A DNA stretch of 28,777 nt from an uncultured Myxococcales bacterium (GTDB taxonomy: Bacteria > Myxococcota_A > UBA9042 > DTJE01). The stretch covers positions 1 to 28,777 of the forward strand of contig CALJUR010000043.1 in NCBI GenBank assembly GCA_937975765.1, in the 5' to 3' direction. Below are positions 22,878 through 28,777 of the stretch, one piece after another. The translations under genes and the position numbers were made by a program. The notes under the pieces are model-generated. The model was not told the origin of the DNA. It did not search any database and saw nothing but the letters and a program-made list of their open reading frames with translations. The first letter of the stretch is position 1. Every line of letters begins with the position of its first letter.

Positions 22878-24152
22878 ATGGCACGTAAACATTCCGGAAA
22901 CAGGATCCTCGGACCCTACCGCGACAAGAAGCAGGGACACTGGTTCTACGGAGAGGTCGTCGACGGTAAGAGAAGCTGGTTTCGCATTCCAGGATGCACG
23001 GATGAGGAGGAAGCGCGCGAGTTCGTCGAGGGCGTGAAGGACCGCTTCTACGCGCCGCCGCCAATGACGGTGCAGGCCGCGGTCGAGGAGTACGTGAAGC
23101 ACATCCACCGGCAAAGCGGGAACGCGGAGACGGAGGCGTTCGCGAAGTGCGCGCTGAAGCCCCTGGTCAAGGCCCGGGGCGACCACCTGGCCGCGAACCT
23201 CTCCGCGAACGCGCTGGCCGCGTTCCTTCGGGACATCGAGGGGCGCGCGATGGCGACGCGCCGGTCGTACTGGAAGTGCCTGATGCGGTTCATGGCCTGG
23301 CTGCGCAAGCGCGGGGTGCTCCACAAGGACGTGGCGGCCGACTACCTGCGGCAGCGGGACCGCATGGACGAGCCGCTCCCCTGGCGCACCCGGGCGGGGG
23401 CGAGGGAACTCGGTCGGGGCAAGGCGCAGCTGCGGAACCAGTCCGAGGTCGAGGCGTACCTCGCGACGGCCCTGGCGCTGACGCACCCGATCACGACGCC
23501 CAAGGCGATGCGCGAGCAGCTCGCGGCCGAGCGCCGGGTGGCGGCGACGCTCCCGCTGCTGTGCGGCCTCGCGTCGGGCGAGGTCCTGCACCTGAAGGTG
23601 GGCGACGTCGACCTCGAGGCGGGGATCGGGTACGTCCGGGACGGCGGGGCCGCGGAGGCGGACGGCTGGCACGTGAAGACGGCGGCACGCAACGGCGAGT
23701 GGGAGATTCCCCAGGTCCTACGGGCCGACCTGACCTGGCTCACCGAGGGCCGGGCGCCCGACGCGTTCCTGTTGCACGACGACTGCAACAAGCCCCACAC
23801 GCGGGGGTGGCTGCGCGACCTGGTCGTCGAGGTCTGCGCGAAGGCGTCAGTCGAGGGGCAGCCGGTGCGGAAGGTCTGCCCGCACGGCCTGCGCGGGACG
23901 CACGCGACGCTGCTGCGGGTCCTGCTGGGCCGGGGGATCGGGGACATCGCGGATGCCCTGCGGCACGGCGACGAGGGCCGCACGGCGACGCGCCACTACG
24001 TGGGTGCTCCGGAGCGCCGGCAGGCGCTCCGGGTGATCGTCGGGGGCATCGACGAGGCCAAGGGGTCGTCCGGGCGGACGGACCCGGATGCGGGGCGGAT
24101 TTCGTCTCGCATTTCGTCTCGCGGGGCCGAACAGGTGGGGATCGGTGGTTGA
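22878..24152 (+). CDS. int: Tyrosine recombinase / phage integrase lacking catalytic Arg I
   Basis: This 424-aa protein is a phage-type tyrosine integrase with an N-terminal arm-binding region, a core-binding SAM-like domain (residues ~55-140), and a C-terminal catalytic domain. The catalytic set is seen as Lys267 (HVKTAAR), His336-x-x-Arg339 (CPHGLRGTH), His363 (LRHGDEG) and the nucleophile Tyr374 (RHYVG). The first arginine, expected in a GLRxGE motif, is replaced: the sequence reads GLASGE, with Ala at residue 232. The start ATG follows GGAGAG. The C-terminal ~40 residues are a Ser/Arg/Gly tail with no clear role. The gene ends 85 bases before a tRNA fragment that is probably its attachment core. 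A substitution of Arg I would usually destroy activity. Confidence 0.85.
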   Translation: MARKHSGNRILGPYRDKKQGHWFYGEVVDGKRSWFRIPGCTDEEEAREFVEGVKDRFYAPPPMTVQAAVEEYVKHIHRQSGNAETEAFAKCALKPLVKARGDHLAANLSANALAAFLRDIEGRAMATRRSYWKCLMRFMAWLRKRGVLHKDVAADYLRQRDRMDEPLPWRTRAGARELGRGKAQLRNQSEVEAYLATALALTHPITTPKAMREQLAAERRVAATLPLLCGLASGEVLHLKVGDVDLEAGIGYVRDGGAAEADGWHVKTAARNGEWEIPQVLRADLTWLTEGRAPDAFLLHDDCNKPHTRGWLRDLVVEVCAKASVEGQPVRKVCPHGLRGTHATLLRVLLGRGIGDIADALRHGDEGRTATRHYVGAPERRQALRVIVGGIDEAKGSSGRTDPDAGRISSRISSRGAEQVGIGG

Positions 24153-24189
24153 AAAGTGCGCGGAAAACGGCGGCTCAGAAAGCACGAAA

Positions 24190-24230
24190 GCCCGCGGGAC
24201 TTTTGGGATTTCTCCCTCAGTCCCGCGGGC
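24190..24230 (-). terminator. Hairpin terminator next to the tRNA fragment
   Basis: GCCCGCGGGAC (24190-24200) and GTCCCGCGGGC (24220-24230) form a perfect 11-bp stem; GGGA/TCCC in the loop can extend it. Read on the minus strand, the stem is followed by TTTCGTGCTTT, so it would end a transcript coming through the tRNA fragment. On the plus strand it may also stop the integrase transcript, though no T-run follows there. Confidence 0.65.
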
Positions 24231-24237
24231 TCTCCCC

Positions 24238-24286
24238 GGTCGGGGCGGCTGGATTTGAACCAGTGACCCCTTGACCCCCAGTCAGG
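24238..24286 (-). other. 3' half of tRNA-Pro(GGG): probable attachment-site core
   Basis: The minus strand carries the anticodon loop CTGGGGG, the 3' anticodon stem TCAAG, a five-base variable loop, the T arm with TTCAAAT, the acceptor strand CGCCCCG and discriminator A followed by CCG. The 5' half (acceptor, D arm) is absent: the sequence before anticodon-stem position 29 does not match a tRNA and pairs with a C-A mismatch. The T stem also has an A-C mismatch. It sits 85 bases from the integrase stop. A tRNA 3' half next to an integrase is the usual form of an attachment core. An alternative is a decayed tRNA gene. Confidence 0.7.
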
Positions 24287-24319
24287 GGCGGCCCAATGAA
24301 TTCTAGCAGCTGCAAGACG

Positions 24320-24379
24320 TTTCGTTCCCTAAGAGCGAGATTGACTTTGCGGGACAGGGTGTTGCGGTAGGGAACGAAA
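24320..24379. repeat. 12-bp perfect inverted repeat beside the att core
   Basis: TTTCGTTCCCTA (24320-24331) and its exact reverse complement TAGGGAACGAAA (24368-24379) are separated by 36 bases. The segment is less GC-rich than its surroundings. It may be a recombinase or excisionase binding-site pair, a regulator site or a structural RNA element; the sequence does not decide. Confidence 0.5.
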
Positions 24380-24508
24380 TCGATAGGACGAACCTCCTCT
24401 GCGTTCTGAAGATAGGTGCCTAGCAAGCGTCAGGGCCGAACAAGACGAAGAGGAGTGATCGGAGATCGACACCTAGCCCCGGGGTTCGAGGGACGTCGGA
24501 AGATGCAG

Positions 24509-24514
24509 TAGAAT
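24509..24514 (+). promoter_or_regulatory. -10 box of the kinase gene promoter
   Basis: TAGAAT (five of six with TATAAT) lies 33 bases before the kinase start. The -35 is poor: TTCGAG at 24485-24490 with an 18-base spacer is the nearest candidate. The rest of the 24380-24547 stretch shows no gene. Confidence 0.4.
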
Positions 24515-24547
24515 CGACCCCGTCTGAACCCATGGCATCGAGGACGA

Positions 24548-26341
24548 TTGGCTCCCGAACCCACCGGCATCTGCCCCAACTGCGAGACCCGGACGGGCCC
24601 GGTGGGCGAGCGCTGCCCCGGCGACGTGTGCGCGCGCAGGGGGTACGCCTTCATCCCCCGCCCCTGGTACGACGCGGCCCGGGAGTTCGCGGTCCGCAAG
24701 CAGCGCCCGCTGGACCCCCTGCTGGGCCGCAGCATCGACCGGTACCTGCTGTCGGGGTATGTGGGCGAAGGGGGCATGGGGACGGTGTACCTGGCCGTCC
24801 AGCGCCCGCTGAACCGCGAGGTGGCGTTGAAGGTCATCTCGGGGCTGGAGATGACGCAGACGACCATCGCGCGCTTCGAGCGCGAGGCGCGGGCGATCTC
24901 GGTGCTGGACCACCCGAACATCGTGAAGATTCACGACTACGGCATTGGGGAACTGGAGTTCCGGGTGCCGTACATGGCGCTGGAGTACGTTCGGCACGGC
25001 CGGACGCTGCGGCGGGCGCTGGCACAGATGCGGCAGGAGGGCGGGGGCGCGCCGATCCCGGGCGAGGTGGTGCGTGCGATCTTCGCGCAGGTGCTGCACG
25101 CGCTGCAGACGGCGCACGCGGTGGGGATCGTGCACCGGGACATGAAGCCGGACAACGTGATGCTGGCGCCGGTGGCCGGGAACCCCTACTTCGTGAAGGT
25201 GCTGGATTTCGGGCTGGCCAAGGCGGTATCCGAGGTGTCGGGGTTCGACGGGACGGTGTCGCGGACCGGGCTGGTGCTGGGGACGCCGCTTTACATGGCG
25301 CCCGAGCAGGCGACGGGGATGGCGCAGACGGTGGTGGACGGCCGGGCGGACCTATACGCGGTGGCCGTGATGCTCTTCGAGGTGTTCACGGGAGCGAGGC
25401 CGTTCGAGGGCGAGTCGGCGCTGGCGGTGCTGGCGAAGAAGGCGGACCCGTCCTACGACCCGCTGGACCATCCGGAGGCTCGCCGACTGCCGAAACCGTT
25501 GAGGGCGTTCCTGTCTCGTGGGATGGCGGTGAAGCCGGATTCGCGGTACGGGGACGCCCAGGAGATGCTGTCGGCCTTCGAGGGGGCGCTGTCGGGCAGG
25601 CACGCGACGGCGATGGGCATGGCGGCAGGCACGCCAGGGTCGTCGGACGAACGCCCCGCGACGCCGCCCAGCCCTGCGGAAGGAGTGTCGCAGGAGCCCA
25701 CGGCGCGCATCCAGGAGAGGGAGGAGGAGCCTGCTTCCTGGATTCAGGGGCCGGAAGGAGCGGCCCGGAGGTCGCGTCAGTTGGTCTGGTGGCGTCCCTT
25801 GGCGATGGCGGGCGCGGTGCTGGCAGTGGCGGCGGTCACGGGGGGTACCTGGCTGGCGGGAGGGGGACGGCCCGGACCGGGACCGTCGCAGACTCCCGCG
25901 GAGGACGTGGCCGCGGCGCGGGGCGATGCATCGGCGCTGGTGTCCGCGGCGGACCTACCCGCGGTGGACGGTATCGTGGCCCTCGCACCGGACATGCCGG
26001 CGTTCGACCCGTCGCCGGCTCTTGCCTCGGTCGATGCGGTACCGGCGGTGGCGGACCCGGGGCCCCTTCCCGGGGAAGCGGTGCAGTCCCCAGTCGTCCG
26101 GGTGAGGTTCGTGTCGGAACCCCCAGGGGCGGCCGTGCTGCAGGGAGGGCGCCGCCTGGGCAGGACGCCGTTCGATGCGGTGCTGGAGGGCGAGGCTGGG
26201 TCGCGGGAGTTCACGTTCCGGCTGAAGGGATACCGGGACGAGCCCGTGAAGGACGATATTGCGGACGGCGTCGAGGTCCGGGCCACGCTGCGCCGCAAGG
26301 TAGTGGAGAAACCGCCGCCACAGACGTACCCGGCGCCGTAG
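24548..26341 (+). CDS. Membrane Ser/Thr protein kinase with zinc ribbon and PEGA domain
   Basis: This 597-aa Hanks-type kinase begins with a zinc ribbon (CPNC near residue 8, then Cys residues spaced like a ribbon at ~25 and ~30). The kinase core follows: GEGGMG loop, catalytic Lys95 (VALKVI), HRD with Asp198, DFG with Asp220, and APE near residue 252. A Pro/Glu-rich linker leads to a single membrane segment (~417-439), then an Ala/Pro-rich stretch and a PEGA domain (~517-585) outside the membrane. The TTG start is chosen because the zinc ribbon would otherwise be cut; GAGGA lies four bases upstream. Seventeen bases separate it from the lipoprotein gene, so they are likely co-transcribed. This layout is common in Myxococcota-type bacteria. 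Confidence 0.9.
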   Translation: MAPEPTGICPNCETRTGPVGERCPGDVCARRGYAFIPRPWYDAAREFAVRKQRPLDPLLGRSIDRYLLSGYVGEGGMGTVYLAVQRPLNREVALKVISGLEMTQTTIARFEREARAISVLDHPNIVKIHDYGIGELEFRVPYMALEYVRHGRTLRRALAQMRQEGGGAPIPGEVVRAIFAQVLHALQTAHAVGIVHRDMKPDNVMLAPVAGNPYFVKVLDFGLAKAVSEVSGFDGTVSRTGLVLGTPLYMAPEQATGMAQTVVDGRADLYAVAVMLFEVFTGARPFEGESALAVLAKKADPSYDPLDHPEARRLPKPLRAFLSRGMAVKPDSRYGDAQEMLSAFEGALSGRHATAMGMAAGTPGSSDERPATPPSPAEGVSQEPTARIQEREEEPASWIQGPEGAARRSRQLVWWRPLAMAGAVLAVAAVTGGTWLAGGGRPGPGPSQTPAEDVAAARGDASALVSAADLPAVDGIVALAPDMPAFDPSPALASVDAVPAVADPGPLPGEAVQSPVVRVRFVSEPPGAAVLQGGRRLGRTPFDAVLEGEAGSREFTFRLKGYRDEPVKDDIADGVEVRATLRRKVVEKPPPQTYPAP

Positions 26342-26359
26342 GCCAGGAGGAGCAGGATC

Positions 26360-28003
26360 GTGTCCGCAGAGGCGAAGAAAAAGCTGGCCGTCCTGGCGCT
26401 CACCGGGCTTCTCCTGACCGGTGGGTGCAAGAACCCGATGTCCGGGCTGGAGTATACGTGCGCCGACCCTGGGACACCGAGCACGTGCGGATCGGGGTGG
26501 GTGTGCGAGGCAGTGGGGGACATCCCCGGGGTGGCCGGGCGATGCCGGCCTGCGGTGGAGGTGGCGGACCCCGGGTCGCCGGACGGGGGCCAGGACACTG
26601 CGGTGCCGGATCCGGGGTCGCCCGATCCGGGTTGCACGCCGGACTGCGCGGGCCGGGAGTGCGGGGAGGACGGGTGCAGGGGGAGTTGTGGCCAGTGCGC
26701 GGAGGGGGCCTCCTGCACGGTGGGGCAGTGCCGTTGCGTGCCGGCGGACTGCGACGATGGGGATCCTTGCACGGTGGATCAATGCGTGACGCGGGGCGCC
26801 TGCACGCACGCGGCGGGAAACGACGGGGCGCCGTGCGGGCCGGGAACCTGCGAGGCGGGGTGGTTCACGCCGGGGAAGACGTGCCAGTCGGGCGCCTGCA
26901 CGGGGGGAGGGGGATTATCACTCAACTGCGACGACGGGAAGGCGTGCACGACGGACAGTTGCGTTGCGGCGACGGGGTGCGGCCAAGCGTTGCAGGCGGG
27001 GCAGTGCCTGATCGGGGGGGCGTGCCACGCGGAGGGGGACGCGAAGTCCGGGGACGCCTGCCAGGTTTGCGCGGCGGCGAAGAGCACGACGGGGTGGTCC
27101 GCCGCGGCCGACGGGACGGGTTGCGGGACGGGCCGGTTCTGCGGGACGGGCCAGTGCCAGCCGGAGATGGTCTGGGTTCCTGCGGGCCCGTTCCAAATGG
27201 GGTGCAACGACACTCCGGATGGCGGGTGCTCGTGCGACGGGGATTCGGACGAGTGCCCGTACCACGAGGTGACGCTGGGGGGGTACTGGATCGACAAGCA
27301 CGAGGTGACGGTGGAGGCGTACGGGGCTTGGCTGGATGCGGAGGCGCCGGGGTGCCTGAGGTGGGACAGCGGAAAGGGGGGGTGCGTTGCGAGCGGGGGT
27401 GGCCCTGGCGGGGGGGACTGCGCCCCCGGGACGGCTACATCCTGCAACGGGAGCGGGAAGCCGCAGCATCCCCGGAACTGCATCGATTGGTGCGAGGCGA
27501 AGGCATACTGCGAGTGGGCTGGGAAGCGGTTGTGCACGGAGGCGGAGTGGGAGAGGGCGGCGCGTGGTGAGGAGGGCGGGATCTACCCGTGGGGGGATGC
27601 CTCGCCGGACTGCACGAAGGCGGTGTATCTCGGTTGCAGATGTGACGGCGGGAACTGCGAGGTGGGACGGAACCAGGAGGGCGGGAGTACGGCGGCGAGC
27701 CCGGTGGGGGCCCGGGACATGGCTGGGAACGTGTCGGAGTGGGTGTCGGACTGGTTCGGCTCGGACTACTACTGCAAGGGTCCAAGTGCGGACATTGAAC
27801 TTCAGTGGACGTACTGTGGGGTTGGGGAAGCGCCGTACCAGAAGCCGTGGGAGGATCCGAAGGGGCCGGAAAACGGCTCCCTGCGCGTCTTCCGGGGTGG
27901 CGACTTCGATCACTACGCTTCCCGAATGCGGGCGTCCTCTCGCTACCACTTCCCCTACGACTACGCCTACTACATCGGCGCCCGTTGTTGCAGGTCTCCG
28001 TGA
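26360..28003 (+). CDS. Cys-rich surface lipoprotein with C-terminal FGE-sulfatase domain, likely DGR target
   Basis: This 547-aa protein starts with a lipoprotein signal (KKKLAVLALTGLLLTGGC, Cys23), then a long Cys/Asp/Gly-rich stalk (residues ~24-265) with repeats such as DDGDPCTVDQC and DDGKACTTDSC. Residues ~270-547 form a formylglycine-generating-enzyme-like (FGE-sulfatase, C-type-lectin fold) domain: MVWVPAGPFQMGC, YWIDKHEVTVEAYGAWL, CTEAEWERAARG, GARDMAGNVSEWVSDW, then RVFRGGDF and a final IGARCC in place of the usual GFRC. The last ~35 codons have variable-region character, described separately. The GTG start follows AGGAGGAGCAGG. Most such bacterial domains bind ligands; enzyme activity is not implied. 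It follows the kinase gene directly. Confidence 0.85.
   Translation: MSAEAKKKLAVLALTGLLLTGGCKNPMSGLEYTCADPGTPSTCGSGWVCEAVGDIPGVAGRCRPAVEVADPGSPDGGQDTAVPDPGSPDPGCTPDCAGRECGEDGCRGSCGQCAEGASCTVGQCRCVPADCDDGDPCTVDQCVTRGACTHAAGNDGAPCGPGTCEAGWFTPGKTCQSGACTGGGGLSLNCDDGKACTTDSCVAATGCGQALQAGQCLIGGACHAEGDAKSGDACQVCAAAKSTTGWSAAADGTGCGTGRFCGTGQCQPEMVWVPAGPFQMGCNDTPDGGCSCDGDSDECPYHEVTLGGYWIDKHEVTVEAYGAWLDAEAPGCLRWDSGKGGCVASGGGPGGGDCAPGTATSCNGSGKPQHPRNCIDWCEAKAYCEWAGKRLCTEAEWERAARGEEGGIYPWGDASPDCTKAVYLGCRCDGGNCEVGRNQEGGSTAASPVGARDMAGNVSEWVSDWFGSDYYCKGPSADIELQWTYCGVGEAPYQKPWEDPKGPENGSLRVFRGGDFDHYASRMRASSRYHFPYDYAYYIGARCCRSP
27893..28003 (+). other. Candidate DGR variable region (VR) at the 3' end of the FGE gene
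   Basis: From the RGG motif to the stop, the codons shift sharply from the G-rich usage of the rest of the gene to a run of NNC triplets: GAC TTC, CAC TAC, TAC CAC TTC, TAC GAC TAC GCC TAC TAC. This is what adenine-specific mutagenesis of template AAC codons produces. The invariant frame RVxRGG, RASSR and IGxRCC around them is the usual skeleton of variable C-type-lectin/FGE targets. No template repeat is found elsewhere in the window, so this is inferred from pattern. Confidence 0.6.
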
Positions 28004-28159
28004 TTTCCGCTGGAGGGCTGTTCCGCTGTTAGGCTGACCGTGTCTGAAGGCGACGGGTGGAGGCAGGGACGAGGACGGGACGGAGGCGAGGGGTCCCAGC
28101 GGAGCAGGGGAGGCCATCCGTCCCGTCCGACCGCGATGGGAGGATCGTGGAGGGGGGTT

Positions 28160-28178
28160 CAGGGGGGCAGCCCCCCTG
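28160..28178. other. GC-rich hairpin downstream of the variable region
   Basis: CAGGGGGG (28160-28167) and CCCCCCTG (28171-28178) form a perfect 8-bp stem with a three-base loop. It may be a terminator or a dispersed repeat; GC-rich hairpins near the 3' end of variable regions also occur in DGRs, though normally much closer than the ~155 bases here. Confidence 0.45.
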
Positions 28179-28196
28179 GTGTGTGCCGGGGACGAG

Positions 28197-28292
28197 ATGA
28201 CCGAGATCCGGTTGCTGACGGTGCAGTTGGACCCGCGCGCCGGGCGGTTCGACGACGGGCCGGGTCATTCGGGGCCAGGAAGGGGGGAACAC
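28197..28292 (+). pseudogene. Possible N-terminal remnant of a DGR HRDC-type accessory protein
   Basis: The ATG at 28197 opens a frame reading MTEIRLLTVQLDPRAGRFDD and then GPGHSGPGRGEH, running without a stop into the downstream TPR gene. The first ~20 residues resemble, from memory, the start of HRDC-domain accessory proteins encoded beside DGRs (a RLLTLRFDP..GGFDD pattern). After FDDGP the likeness ends. A deletion that removed the rest of the accessory gene, template repeat and reverse transcriptase would explain it. The alternative is a chance 5' leader of the TPR gene. A GGGGA stretch five bases upstream could serve as a ribosome site. Confidence 0.35.
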
Positions 28293-28731
28293 ATGGGTGG
28301 ACGGCATTGTGGATTCGTGGCCGGGCTCCTTGCGGCGGCGGTCCTGGGGGCCTCCTCCTGGGCGTCTGCCGAGCCCGCCAAGGAGAAGGCGATGCAACAT
28401 GTGCAGGCCGGGGTGGTGCTGCTGGACGAAGGGAAGGCGGACCAGGCCCTGGAGCTGTTCGAGAAGGCCTACGGCATGGACCCGGTTCCGCTGCTTCTGG
28501 GCCACATGGCGAAGGCCCACGTCCGGAAGGGCGATCTGCAGAAGGCCCGGGAGTTGTACGAGCGGTGGCTCTCCGCAGAGACCGACCCGAGGCTGCGGGC
28601 CCGTGCCGGGGAGTTGCTGGGGGAGGTGCTGGACCAGATCCCGGGTCGGCTGGTGGTGACGGCCTCGCCCTCGGGCGCGGCGGTGACGGTGGACGGGCAC
28701 GGGGTGGAGACCGGGGGCGCGGTGGAGTTGA
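28293..28731 (+). CDS. Secreted TPR/PEGA protein, 3' end cut by adapter
   Basis: The ATG at 28293 follows AGGAAGGGGGGAAC and opens a protein with a signal peptide (GFVAGLLAAAVLGASSWASA, cleavage near residue 26). Then come tetratricopeptide-like helices (residues ~30-105, HVQAGVVLLDEGKADQALEL and AKAHVRKGDLQKARELYERW) and the start of a PEGA domain (GRLVVTASPSGAAVTVDG). Genuine sequence stops at 28731. The apparent C-terminal IGRASCRERV is encoded by adapter. TPR-PEGA envelope proteins often accompany PEGA kinases in Myxococcota-type genomes, so it likely belongs to the kinase locus. An upstream in-frame start at 28197 exists but lacks a signal-peptide context. Confidence 0.75.
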
Positions 28732-28777
28732 AGATCGGAAGAGCGTCGTGTAGGGAAAGAGTGTAGATCTCGGTGGT
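28732..28777 (+). other. Illumina P5/TruSeq adapter, reverse complement (artefact)
   Basis: The last 46 bases begin AGATCGGAAGAGCGTCGTGT and are the reverse complement of the adapter at 1-45 plus one more adapter base. The window therefore ends in library sequence, and the TPR/PEGA gene is incomplete. Confidence 0.98.

Noticed and set aside
22672..23037. 121-aa ORF overlapping the previous stop (ATGA) and the integrase start
   Set aside because: It shares ~160 bases with the well-supported integrase, its second half is an Arg/Ser-rich shadow of that gene, and only the ATGA overlap speaks for it. The gap 22676-22877 is left as an untranslated leader or a doubtful small gene.
24217..24426. Minus-strand 69-aa ORF ending in GVTGSNPAAPTGESPRD
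   Set aside because: Its C-terminus is the translated tRNA-Pro 3' half, a common false gene call, and the N-terminal part crosses the inverted repeat with no ribosome site or family.
24532..27570. 1012-aa plus-strand ORF across the kinase and lipoprotein genes
   Set aside because: It is a Gly/Arg-rich shadow frame. The kinase and FGE motifs occur in the other frames.
1..28777. CRISPR array or IS element
   Set aside because: I saw no regularly spaced direct repeats and no transposase gene or terminal inverted repeats.

Overview
The window looks like a high-GC (roughly 70% by eye) bacterial contig. It probably comes from a Myxococcota or other deltaproteobacterial-type lineage; this is inferred from the Hanks kinase with a PEGA domain and the Cys-rich FGE-sulfatase lipoprotein, not from a marker gene. 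Both ends are Illumina P5 adapter sequence (1-45 and 28732-28777), so real biology spans about 46-28731 and the last gene is cut by the adapter.

Region 1 (58-11012) is the distal structural part of a Mu-like contractile-tail prophage. In order it holds DNA circulation protein N, hub gp44/P, spike gp45, an unrecognised protein, gp46, baseplate J gp47, gp48 and a tail fibre. A minor structural protein candidate, an amidase endolysin, two membrane proteins of a probable lysis module and four small phage genes follow. Most genes touch or overlap (ATGA, TGATG), as in one late operon. Head genes are outside the window.

Region 2 (11013-20275) is a defence island in one orientation: hsdM1, hsdM2, hsdS, hsdR, then a DUF262/DUF1524 GmrSD-like nuclease. 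The two complete, divergent hsdM genes in one operon are unusual.

Region 3 (20294-24290) holds a minus-strand coiled-coil/winged-helix candidate, divergent from a membrane protein with a possible C-terminal winged helix. Next come an unrecognised gene whose ribosome site lies in a hairpin, a tyrosine integrase with Ala in place of catalytic Arg I, a hairpin terminator, and the 3' half of tRNA-Pro(GGG). That fragment is very likely an attachment-site core. Regions 1-3 read best as one prophage carrying defence cargo near its integrase.

Region 4 (24291-28731) is a different locus: a zinc-ribbon Ser/Thr kinase with TM and PEGA segments, a Cys-rich lipoprotein with a C-terminal FGE-sulfatase (C-type-lectin-like) domain, and a secreted TPR/PEGA protein. 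The last ~35 codons of the lipoprotein gene look like the variable region of a diversity-generating retroelement (DGR). A short ORF downstream resembles the start of a DGR HRDC-type accessory protein and runs in frame into the TPR gene. No reverse transcriptase or template repeat is visible, so the DGR is either decayed or acts from elsewhere.
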